Position numbers and translations under genes: made by a program
Notes under the pieces: model-generated
Told to the model about the DNA's origin: nothing
Database searches by the model: none
What the model saw: only the letters and a program-made list of their open reading frames with translations
In this document: piece by piece, positions 1 to 5,161 of the stretch
How the letters are laid out: every line of letters begins with the position of its first letter
Position numbering within the stretch: position 1 is the stretch's first letter
Source of the DNA: Rhodoferax sp.
Lineage (GTDB): Bacteria; Pseudomonadota; Gammaproteobacteria; Burkholderiales; Burkholderiaceae_C
Length of the DNA stretch: 5,161 nucleotides
Reading direction: 5' to 3'
NCBI GenBank assembly: GCA_021731215.1
Contig: JAKFXU010000334.1
Location: 1 to 5,161, forward strand

Positions 1-118
1 CAAGGCCCCTTGCAAGCGGTGCGACGGGAAAAGATATTTTCAGGGAGTCGAGGCCGTTGCGGCTTGAACCGGGCTCGTCCAACAAACGGTTCAGATCGTG
101 GCTTCGCACGATCTAACC
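1..118. other. Region downstream of nirS with no identifiable gene
   Basis: No start codon with a plausible ribosome site and no recognisable protein was found here. On the plus strand, two short frames run in from the left edge and stop before nirS. One ends at a TGA at 65-67 and its last residues include a CxxC pair (PCKRCDGKRYF). The other ends at a TAA at 114-116. Either could be the tail of a convergent gene, but both are too short to judge. On the minus strand, a frame from a GTG at 107-109 stays open to the edge without recognisable content. The clear structure is two adjacent inverted repeats at about 65-93 and 93-114, described separately. No nirM-, nirC- or nirF-like start is visible immediately downstream of nirS. 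Confidence 0.5.
93..114 (-). terminator. Hairpin just past the nirS stop, probable terminator or 3' stabilising stem
   Basis: Read on the minus strand, AGATCGTG and CACGATCT form a perfect 8-bp stem around the 6-base loop CGAAGC. The stem starts 4 bases after the nirS TAA. The following bases (GAACCGTTTGTTGG) contain only a weak T-run, so this is not a textbook intrinsic terminator. A second inverted repeat directly follows (TGAACCG at 65-71 with CGGTTCA at 87-93, 15-base loop). Such stems can end transcription in both directions between convergent genes, or protect the 3' end of an mRNA. Its placement suggests that nirS is transcribed alone or is the last gene of its unit. Confidence 0.45.
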
Positions 119-1792
119 TTACTCGTTGTAAACGTTGAACTTGCCGGTGGGCGTGATCATCTTCGGATCGGTGATCACCTTCTTCACCGTCAAGGTCTTG
201 TCGTCATACACCACGATGGCGGATTGGTCGGTCTTGCCGCCCCACAAAGATATCCATACTTCGGTACCGTCTGCGTTGTACTCGGGATGCACGGCACGCC
301 TGACCGCCTTGGTCTCCGGCATGCCGGAATCCTTGGCCACGTTGAGGACCTTCTTCGGCTTCGACAGGTCAGCCAAATCCCATACCACCACCGATTCAGC
401 CAGGTCCTTGTCCGGATTCTGCGACGCATCGGCCCAGAAATGCCTGGACTTCGGATGGGTCTTGACGAACAAGTTGCCCGGCATATGCTTCATTTCCTGC
501 ACGACCTTCCAGTTGTAACCCTTGTATTTGGCGTACTTCTTCTCCTCCGACGGCGTGCTGATCAGGGTCACAACATCGGCGCCCAAGTGACCCGTCGCCC
601 AGACTGGTCCGAACTGCGGATGCACAAAGTTGGCGCCACGACCCGGGTGCGGGAGCTTGGCAGTGTCAATCAGGGCGGCCAGCTTGCCGAGCTTGGTATC
701 CACCGCAGCAACCTTGTTAGAGGCATTGGCCGCCACCAGGAAGTAGCGCTTGGAGGCGTCCCAACCACCGTCATGCAGAAACTTGGCGGACTCGATGGTG
801 GTGGTCTTCAGGTTCTTGATGTCGGAGTAATCCACCAGCAATATCTGGCCGGTTTCCTTGATGTTCACTACCCACTCGGGCTTGATCTCGGACGAAACAA
901 TGGAAGCCACGCGCGGCTCCGGGTGATACTCACCGTCCACCGTCATGCCCCGTGTCGAAACCACCTTGAGCGGCTTCAGCGTATCGCCGTCCATGATCAC
1001 ATACTGGGGTGGCCAGTAGGAACCTGCGATGGCGTACTTGTCTTCATAACCCTTGAACTTCGAGGTGTCCACCGAACGGGCATCGAAACCGATCTTCAGT
1101 TCCGCCACAACGCCTGGCTTTTCCATCCACAGGTCGATCAGGGACAAGCGCCCATCGCGACCGATCACATAGACATAGCGACCTGACTTCGACATGCGCG
1201 AGATGTGCACCGCGTAACCGGTCTTGACGATGCTCCGAATTTCTTTGGTGTCGCCATCAATCAGCGCCACTTCGCCGGTATCACGCAGGGTAACCGAGAA
1301 AAAATTCTTCAGGTTGAACTTGTTCATCTGCTTGGTCGGCCTATCCTTGACCGCTACGATCACCTTCCAGGAATCCATCGTGTCCTTGAAGCTGTACTCG
1401 GGCGGAACATCCGGCGTGTTCTGGATGTACTTCGCCATCAGGGAAAGCTCTTCCTTGGTCAGGATGTCGTCGAAGTTAACCATCCCACCGTCCGTTCCGT
1501 AGCCGATGATCTTCTCGAGACGGGACTGCCCCAATTGGAGCATACCGCCCTCGGTCTTTTTACCGTCCTTGTCGGTCTTGCTCCAATGCGGCTCAAGATT
1601 CTTGCCGGTAGCACCTTTGCGCAACACGCCATGGCAACCAGCGCAACGTTCAAAATAAATCTTTTTGGCGGTTTCCTTCTCGACCGCGGTCATGGACGGG
1701 ATTTCGGGATTTTTCTCTTGCGCCGCCGCAGAAATCGCCAAGCTTGTCAGTAGAACTACTGCCGCAACGCTGGAAAGACGTGGAATGTTCAT
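119..1792 (-). CDS. nirS: Cytochrome cd1 nitrite reductase (nitrite to NO), periplasmic
   Basis: Reduces nitrite to nitric oxide, the defining step of denitrification, as a periplasmic homodimer carrying haem c and haem d1. The 557-residue precursor has a Sec signal peptide: basic start MNIPR, hydrophobic core at about 8-21, likely cleavage after AAA at 22-24. The cytochrome c domain (about 35-130) has C50-A-G-C53-H54 as the haem c site and M104 (YGTDGGM) as the likely distal ligand. The rest is the eight-bladed d1 propeller, with H196 (YAVHISRMS) as proximal d1 ligand and the catalytic pair H340 (FLHDGGWD) and H382 (PHPGRGANF). These match P. aeruginosa H182, H327 and H369, aligned from memory. 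Length is normal for the family; the C-terminus (GKFNVYNE) is a few residues shorter than in P. aeruginosa and is followed by TAA and an in-frame TAG. An in-frame ATG at 1864 would add 24 residues before the signal peptide, but the ATG at 1792 has a GGAG 8 bases upstream and begins the signal peptide directly. Identity is very secure. Confidence 0.97.
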   Translation of the reverse strand: MNIPRLSSVAAVVLLTSLAISAAAQEKNPEIPSMTAVEKETAKKIYFERCAGCHGVLRKGATGKNLEPHWSKTDKDGKKTEGGMLQLGQSRLEKIIGYGTDGGMVNFDDILTKEELSLMAKYIQNTPDVPPEYSFKDTMDSWKVIVAVKDRPTKQMNKFNLKNFFSVTLRDTGEVALIDGDTKEIRSIVKTGYAVHISRMSKSGRYVYVIGRDGRLSLIDLWMEKPGVVAELKIGFDARSVDTSKFKGYEDKYAIAGSYWPPQYVIMDGDTLKPLKVVSTRGMTVDGEYHPEPRVASIVSSEIKPEWVVNIKETGQILLVDYSDIKNLKTTTIESAKFLHDGGWDASKRYFLVAANASNKVAAVDTKLGKLAALIDTAKLPHPGRGANFVHPQFGPVWATGHLGADVVTLISTPSEEKKYAKYKGYNWKVVQEMKHMPGNLFVKTHPKSRHFWADASQNPDKDLAESVVVWDLADLSKPKKVLNVAKDSGMPETKAVRRAVHPEYNADGTEVWISLWGGKTDQSAIVVYDDKTLTVKKVITDPKMITPTGKFNVYNE

Positions 1793-1800
1793 GTTTCTTA

Positions 1801-1804
1801 CTCC
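1801..1804 (-). promoter_or_regulatory. nirS ribosome binding site that fixes the start
   Basis: On the minus strand GGAG (within ACGGAGTAAG) lies 8 bases upstream of the ATG at 1790-1792. This supports that start, which begins the signal peptide, over the in-frame ATG at 1862-1864. Confidence 0.8.
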
Positions 1805-1884
1805 GTTGTACCTTGCAGCCAAACCACCGCATTGATGGAAATCTGGGCTCGTCGAAGGCTGCAACTATTCGATTCGAGCGATTC

Positions 1885-1926
1885 ATTGTCGGCAGCGATG
1901 CTGGCGGCGTCCTTAACTTAGATTAA
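1885..1926 (-). promoter_or_regulatory. Predicted FNR/DNR-type promoter of nirS
   Basis: TTAACTTAGATTAA (plus-strand reading, 1913-1926) is an almost perfect dyad of two 5-base half-sites, TTAAC and ATTAA, separated by 4 bases. This is the spacing of FNR/DNR/NNR sites (consensus TTGAT-N4-ATCAA). TTAA-type half-sites depart from that consensus but are, from memory, tolerated in NNR sites. On the minus strand GACAAT (1890-1885) matches 4 of 6 bases of a -10 element. It puts +1 near 1878 and the dyad centre at exactly -41.5, the classic position for activation by this family. The leader would be about 85 bases and would include the ribosome site. What is seen is the dyad and its geometry; the regulator is inferred. 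Surrounding DNA is A/T-rich, so a chance match is possible. Confidence 0.5.
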
Positions 1927-1988
1927 AAGTTCGAGAACATTAATTACCGGGAATGCCACGAAATACGAAGACCGGTGTACAAGCATCC

Positions 1989-2393
1989 CTAGCCAAGCCT
2001 CATGGCCTGCCCCAGACGATCAAAGGGAATGAATGTTCCCAGCGTGCCGGCCTTGATGGCTTCGACCATGCGCTGCAGCGGTTTTTCGGCCGCCTCACTG
2101 GAGGGCTCGATGCCGGCGCTGCCGGACAGGGCGGCCGCGAATACAATGCTCCACTCCTGCCCGAACTGTTGCGACTCCTGCACCAGTTCGGCAAAAGAGA
2201 GCAATTCGCCGGGGGTTTTATCGACACACATGACGGGCACCAGCGCCCCACCCTGCCCGGCCAGAAAATGCTCGCGCTGCGCCGCCGTGCTGTCCGGGGG
2301 TAATTCGGCACTGGCAAAGACAAACAGCAGGCGCTGCGGTTGGGCCTGTTGTCTTGCGGCCGTCAGCAAATCATCGAAGCTAGAAATATTCAT
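1989..2393 (-). CDS. Small conserved protein of unknown function next to nrdJ
   Basis: A 134-residue soluble protein with no signal peptide, membrane segment or catalytic motif that I can see. The sequence alternates hydrophobic strand-like stretches (RLLFVFAS at 21-28, ALVPVMCVD at 50-58, WSIVFAAAL at 81-89, TFIPFDR at 120-126) with polar helix-like stretches (62-80 and 100-116), suggesting a compact alpha/beta fold. It has one cysteine, C56. I recall close relatives beside nrdJ in Comamonadaceae, carrying the label 'ribonucleotide reductase subunit alpha'. That label looks like a neighbourhood-based misnomer, because none of the reductase motifs are present. It starts at the ATG at 2391-2393, with only a weak purine-rich site (AAGAGA) 8 bases upstream, and ends in TAG. 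It is divergent from nrdJ and shares its control region. It lies 196 bp upstream of nirS on the same strand, but nirS has its own predicted promoter. A role with NrdJ is inferred from position only. Confidence 0.85.
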   Translation of the reverse strand: MNISSFDDLLTAARQQAQPQRLLFVFASAELPPDSTAAQREHFLAGQGGALVPVMCVDKTPGELLSFAELVQESQQFGQEWSIVFAAALSGSAGIEPSSEAAEKPLQRMVEAIKAGTLGTFIPFDRLGQAMRLG

Positions 2394-2437
2394 GGTTCAG
2401 TCTCTTGTTCCCCATACGGGTTAAGCAGTCGCCCAAC

Positions 2438-2466
2438 GGAATCCAGGGGCGCATCCCTCTGATTCC
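2438..2466. repeat. Imperfect hairpin in the leader of the small gene
   Basis: GGAATC (2438-2443) pairs with GATTCC (2461-2466). The stem continues inward through AGGGG (2445-2449) against CCTCT (2456-2460), with one bulged base, one G-T pair and a 6-base loop. It would lie in the 5' leader of the small minus-strand gene, close to the predicted transcription start. It may affect stability or translation of that mRNA; no known riboswitch class is recognised. Confidence 0.4.
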
Positions 2467-2478
2467 ATGGTTCGATGC

Positions 2479-2508
2479 AAGATAGCATGTTTTTTGGCCT
2501 GTTTTCAA
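2479..2508 (-). promoter_or_regulatory. Predicted sigma-70 promoter of the small gene
   Basis: On the minus strand TTGAAA (2508-2503, 5 of 6 to the -35 consensus) is followed after 18 bases by TATCTT (2484-2479, 4 of 6 to the -10). The -10 is preceded by TGC, an extended -10 motif. Transcription would start near 2472, giving a leader of about 79 bases. The adjoining A/T-rich tract may serve as an upstream element for this promoter and for the opposite one. Confidence 0.55.
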
Positions 2509-2520
2509 CAGCAGGAAGAT

Positions 2521-2574
2521 ACAAATATTTTTTAATTTTTTTCCTGTCCTTACGCTACCGGTAGTGTTTATACT
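2521..2574 (+). promoter_or_regulatory. Predicted nrdJ promoter with A/T-rich upstream tract
   Basis: TATACT at 2569-2574 matches 5 of 6 bases of the -10 consensus and puts +1 near 2581. No good -35 is visible; the best choices (such as CTGTCC at 2544-2549) match 3 of 6 at most with poor spacing. An A/T-rich tract at 2521-2542 falls at about -60 to -39, where an UP element would bind the RNA polymerase alpha subunit and could compensate. The -10 sits between the two NrdR-like dyads, as expected for a repressed promoter. The leader to the nrdJ ATG would be about 118 bases. Confidence 0.5.
2552..2567 (+). promoter_or_regulatory. NrdR-box-like operator 1
   Basis: ACGCTACCGGTAGTGT contains the perfect 10-bp palindrome CTACCGGTAG. 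Against the NrdR-box consensus as I remember it (acaCwAtATaTwGtgt) it matches 11 of 16 positions, including the outer CTA and TAG blocks; the centre is CCGG instead of tATa. It lies at about -29 to -14 relative to the predicted nrdJ start, overlapping the promoter spacer. NrdR is the ATP/dATP-sensing repressor of ribonucleotide reductase genes. The dyad is seen; the binding protein is inferred. Confidence 0.65.
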
Positions 2575-2583
2575 CACCTTCAA

Positions 2584-2599
2584 CCACTGCCGGTAGCGT
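2584..2599 (+). promoter_or_regulatory. NrdR-box-like operator 2
   Basis: CCACTGCCGGTAGCGT is a second, weaker copy (9 of 16 to the remembered NrdR consensus). Its centre is 32 bp from that of operator 1, three helical turns, the usual spacing of paired NrdR boxes. The two are also inverted copies of each other over 15 bases with one mismatch (2552-2566 against 2585-2599). This one lies at about +4 to +19 of the predicted nrdJ transcript, where bound repressor would block initiation. Confidence 0.6.
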
Positions 2600-2610
2600 T
2601 CCAGCCCTTG

Positions 2611-2628
2611 AACTTGCCGGAACAAGTT
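2611..2628 (+). repeat. Short hairpin in the nrdJ leader
   Basis: AACTTG (2611-2616) and CAAGTT (2623-2628) form a perfect 6-bp stem around CCGGAA, followed by TGCTTTT. The stem is short and A/T-rich and the T-run is interrupted, so it is unlikely to terminate strongly. It could be a leader structure or chance. Confidence 0.25.
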
Positions 2629-2685
2629 TGCTTTTCATCAATCGCTTTGCCCAAGCTCAGTCCTCATATTCCATAGCCATTTTTC

Positions 2686-2690
2686 AGGAA
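2686..2690 (+). promoter_or_regulatory. nrdJ ribosome binding site
   Basis: AGGAA lies 8 bases upstream of the ATG at 2699-2701. I found no in-frame ATG in the 36 bases upstream that I read, and the encoded N-terminus resembles family members, so this start is preferred. Confidence 0.75.
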
Positions 2691-2698
2691 ACCAAGTC

Positions 2699-5161
2699 AT
2701 GTCGCAAAAAACCACCGAACGAGCCAAACCAGCCCTGGCACTGGCCCCGCAGCAAATCAGCCAGGAAGTGCTGCTGGAAAAGTACAGCAAAGGCGCCGAG
2801 CAAAGCATCTTCGACGTGAATCAGCGCGTCGCGCGTGCTTTGGCCAAAGTGGAGGCGCCGGAGCAGCAAAAACAATGGGAAACAAAATTTTTGCACGCAC
2901 TGCAACATGGTTTTTTACCGGCCGGACGGATTCAATCGGCCGCCGGCACTGATTTGTCGGCCACGCTGATCAACTGCTTCGTGCAGCCGGTGGGCGACTC
3001 CATCGCCCATGTGGAAGACGGCCACCCCGGCATTTACACCGCCCTGACCGAGGCGGCCGAGACCATGCGCCGGGGCGGCGGTGTCGGCTATGACTTCTCG
3101 CGCATCCGCCCGCGCGGCGCCTGGGTTGGCAGCACCCAAAGCAGCGCCTCCGGGCCGGTCAGCTACATGCGGGTGTTCGACCGCTCCTGCGAAACGGTCG
3201 AGTCCGCCGGCGCCCGCCGCGGCGCGCAAATGGGCGTTCTGCGTTGCGACCATCCCGATATAGAAGAGTTCATCCATGCCAAGGACGCCGGCGACCTGAA
3301 AAACTTCAATATTTCGGTTGGCGTCAGCGACGCCTTCATGCAAGCCGTGCAGCAGGACGGCGAGTTCGCCCTGGTGCATCGGGCCGAACCGGGCAAGGCG
3401 CAAATCGCGGCCGGCGCCTACCAGTCCAAGGACAGTGGTTTGTGGGTTTACCGCAAACTGCAGGCGCGCGAGCTGTGGGATCAAATCATGCGCTCCACCT
3501 ACGACCATGCCGAGCCCGGCGTCCTGTTTCTGGACCACATCAACCGCGACAACAACCTGTCCTATTGCGAAACGATTGCCAGCACCAACCCCTGTGCCGA
3601 ACAGCCCCTGCCCCCCTACGGCTGCTGCTGCCTGGGCTCGATCGACCTGACCCGCTTCATCGACCATCCGTTTGAAGAAAATGCCCAGTTCGACCAGGTG
3701 GCATTTGCCGAGGTGACGCGCATCGCCACCCGCATGCTGGACAACGTGCTGGACGTTACCGTGTGGCCGCTGCCCCAGCAACAGGAAGAAGCGCGCAGCA
3801 AGCGCCGCGTCGGTCTGGGCTTTACCGGACTGGGCGACGCCCTCATCATGCTCAACTTGCGCTACGACACGCAAGAGGCACGTGACATGGCCAGGCAAAT
3901 TTCGGAGTTGATGCGCGACACCGCCTACGACGCCTCGGTGGACCTGGCGCGCGAGCGCGGCGCCTTCCCGCTGTTCAATGCCGACCTCTATCTCAGCGGC
4001 CAGACCTTTGCCTCGCGCTTGTCCCCGGCCCTCAAAGAGCGCGTGCGCGCGCACGGCCTGCGCAATTCACACCTGCTCTCGATTGCGCCGACCGGCACCA
4101 TCAGTCTGGCCTTTGCCGATAACGCCAGCAACGGCATTGAGCCCGCCTTCAGTTGGAGCTACACGCGCAAAAAGCGCATGGCCGACGGGAGCTTCAAGGA
4201 GTATGCCGTGGAGGATCACGCCTGGCGTCTTTATCGCCACCTGCGTGGCGAGGATGCGGCACTGACGCCGGCCTTCGTGACAGCACTGGAAATGAGCGCC
4301 CAGGCCCATGAAGCAATGGTGGCAGCGGTCGCACCTTTCATCGACACCGCCATCTCCAAAACCGTCAACGTGCCGGCGGACTACCCCTATGCCGATTTCC
4401 AGCACCTCTACATGGAAGCCTGGCTGTCGGGCTTGAAAGGCCTGGCCACCTACCGGCCCAACGCGGTGCTGGGCTCGGTCCTGAGCGTCACACCCACCTC
4501 TTCACCCGCTAACGCAACGCCGCTACAGATCGATGGCGCCAACCAACGCCTGGCACTGGATCGCCTGCCCGCCGCCGTGCTGTCATCGCTGCGCTGGCCA
4601 GGCCGCCCGGAACTGCCGGCCGGCAACCCGGCCTGGACTTTCATGGTGCATCACCCATTTGGGGACTTCGCCCTGTTTGTCGGTGAGCTCGCGCCCGAGG
4701 AAGGCGGCGCACCCAAGCCGTTCGAGGTCTGGGTCAACGGCACCGAGCAGCCACGCGGCTTGGGCGCGCTGGCCAAGACGCTGTCGATGGACTTGCGCGC
4801 CAATGACCCGGCCTGGCTGCAGTTGAAACTCGACGCCCTGGCCACCGTGGCCGAAGAGCACTCGTTCGAGATGCCGTTTCCACCGCACGGCGAACTCCGA
4901 TTGTTCCCGGGCGTGGTCGCCGCCACGGCCGCCGTCATCCGCTGGCGTTGCGACCAGCTCAAAGCCTTGCCGGGCCATAACACCAAGGCGCCAACCCCGG
5001 TGATGGACGCCATGTTCAGCCGCGGCGAGCCGCAGACCGGCCCGTCCGGCACGCTGGCCTGGTCAGTCGACGTGGACAACCCCGCCACCGGTGAAGCCTT
5101 TACCGTCACGCTCAAAGAAGTGAATCTGCCCGGCCATGACGGCACCACCGTCACCCGGCCG
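2699..5161 (+). CDS. nrdJ: Class II adenosylcobalamin-dependent ribonucleotide reductase, 3' end cut off
   Basis: Reduces ribonucleoside diphosphates to deoxyribonucleotides using a radical generated from adenosylcobalamin, so it needs neither oxygen nor a separate radical subunit. 821 codons are visible with no stop; the gene runs off the right edge. The ten-stranded barrel core shows C93 ([12 protein letters not shown]), one of the reducing cysteine pair; a glycine-rich GGGVGYDFS at 126-134; FNISV at 203-207; N297, C299 and E301 (NPCAEQ), the active-site trio with the thiyl-radical cysteine; C310 (within GCCCLGS), the likely partner of C93; PTGTIS at 464-469; SNGIEP at 477-482; and KGLATYRPN at 580-588, typical of this class. 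No N-terminal ATP cone is evident. After a linker at about 595-620 comes a C-terminal region with FEVWVNG at 675-681 that resembles the TSCPD-type tail domain. The C-terminal cysteines that usually re-reduce the active site are beyond the window. Codons are strongly G/C-rich. Class II assignment rests on overall resemblance to betaproteobacterial NrdJ. Confidence 0.95.
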   Translation, partial: MSQKTTERAKPALALAPQQISQEVLLEKYSKGAEQSIFDVNQRVARALAKVEAPEQQKQWETKFLHALQHGFLPAGRIQSAAGTDLSATLINCFVQPVGDSIAHVEDGHPGIYTALTEAAETMRRGGGVGYDFSRIRPRGAWVGSTQSSASGPVSYMRVFDRSCETVESAGARRGAQMGVLRCDHPDIEEFIHAKDAGDLKNFNISVGVSDAFMQAVQQDGEFALVHRAEPGKAQIAAGAYQSKDSGLWVYRKLQARELWDQIMRSTYDHAEPGVLFLDHINRDNNLSYCETIASTNPCAEQPLPPYGCCCLGSIDLTRFIDHPFEENAQFDQVAFAEVTRIATRMLDNVLDVTVWPLPQQQEEARSKRRVGLGFTGLGDALIMLNLRYDTQEARDMARQISELMRDTAYDASVDLARERGAFPLFNADLYLSGQTFASRLSPALKERVRAHGLRNSHLLSIAPTGTISLAFADNASNGIEPAFSWSYTRKKRMADGSFKEYAVEDHAWRLYRHLRGEDAALTPAFVTALEMSAQAHEAMVAAVAPFIDTAISKTVNVPADYPYADFQHLYMEAWLSGLKGLATYRPNAVLGSVLSVTPTSSPANATPLQIDGANQRLALDRLPAAVLSSLRWPGRPELPAGNPAWTFMVHHPFGDFALFVGELAPEEGGAPKPFEVWVNGTEQPRGLGALAKTLSMDLRANDPAWLQLKLDALATVAEEHSFEMPFPPHGELRLFPGVVAATAAVIRWRCDQLKALPGHNTKAPTPVMDAMFSRGEPQTGPSGTLAWSVDVDNPATGEAFTVTLKEVNLPGHDGTTVTRP

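Noticed and set aside
98..1186. Long plus-strand open frame opposite nirS (362 codons), with another at 1205-1753
   Set aside because: It reads as an antisense shadow: at least the first shares codon boundaries with nirS on the other strand, and neither has a recognisable protein. nirS has every expected motif.
1832..1845. TTGATGGAAATCTG as an FNR site for nirS
   Set aside because: Only one half matches well, and centring it at -41.5 would start transcription at about 1797, downstream of the ribosome site. The dyad at 1913-1926 fits better.
1793..1864. Longer nirS start at the ATG at 1862-1864
   Set aside because: It would put 24 non-signal residues before the signal peptide; the ATG at 1790-1792 has a well-spaced GGAG.
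2380..2625. Minus-strand 81-codon open frame across the divergent control region
   Set aside because: It runs through both predicted promoters and the paired operators, overlaps the start of the small gene, and resembles no protein.
2575..2698. Cobalamin riboswitch in the nrdJ leader
   Set aside because: A CCACTGCC string recalls part of a B12 box, but it belongs to the paired dyads. The leader of about 118 bases lacks the rest of the conserved B12-box core and is too short for the full fold.
2394..2698. FNR/DNR site controlling nrdJ or the small gene
   Set aside because: I searched both strands for TTGAT-N4-ATCAA-like dyads and found none with two acceptable half-sites.
2915..4054. Minus-strand open frame of 379 codons opposite nrdJ
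   Set aside because: Its codon boundaries coincide with those of nrdJ, a common effect of G/C-rich third positions. The translation is low in complexity and unrecognised, and nrdJ is clearly the coding strand.

Overview
The window looks like chromosomal DNA from a denitrifying betaproteobacterium. The small gene and the ribonucleotide reductase resemble Comamonadaceae versions (Rhodoferax/Polaromonas-like), and the nitrite reductase is of the type seen in Pseudomonas stutzeri and many Betaproteobacteria. This placement rests on remembered protein similarity, not on a search. I see no mobile element, CRISPR array, tRNA or rRNA.

Layout from left to right. Positions 1-118 hold no gene I can name, only two back-to-back inverted repeats just past the end of nirS. 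nirS (minus strand, 119-1792) encodes the periplasmic cytochrome cd1 nitrite reductase, which reduces nitrite to nitric oxide. Its upstream gap (1793-1988) carries a good Shine-Dalgarno sequence and an FNR/DNR-like dyad placed correctly over a -10 element. A 134-codon gene on the same strand (1989-2393) encodes a small soluble protein of unknown function, of a type I remember next to nrdJ in related bacteria. A 305-bp divergent control region (2394-2698) follows. It contains a minus-strand promoter for the small gene, an A/T-rich tract, a plus-strand -10 for nrdJ, and a pair of NrdR-box-like dyads 32 bp apart, centre to centre, that bracket that -10. nrdJ (plus strand, from 2699) encodes a class II, adenosylcobalamin-dependent ribonucleotide reductase. 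It is open to the last base of the window, so its C-terminus is missing.

The two main enzymes fit life with little or no oxygen. NirS respires nitrite, and NrdJ makes deoxyribonucleotides without needing oxygen. Both use cofactors that branch from the same tetrapyrrole pathway (haem d1 and cobalamin). Their control signals look separate: FNR/DNR-type for nirS and NrdR-type for nrdJ. I found no wholly new system. The points most worth following are the two NrdR-like operators, the predicted nirS promoter and the uncharacterised small protein divergent from nrdJ.
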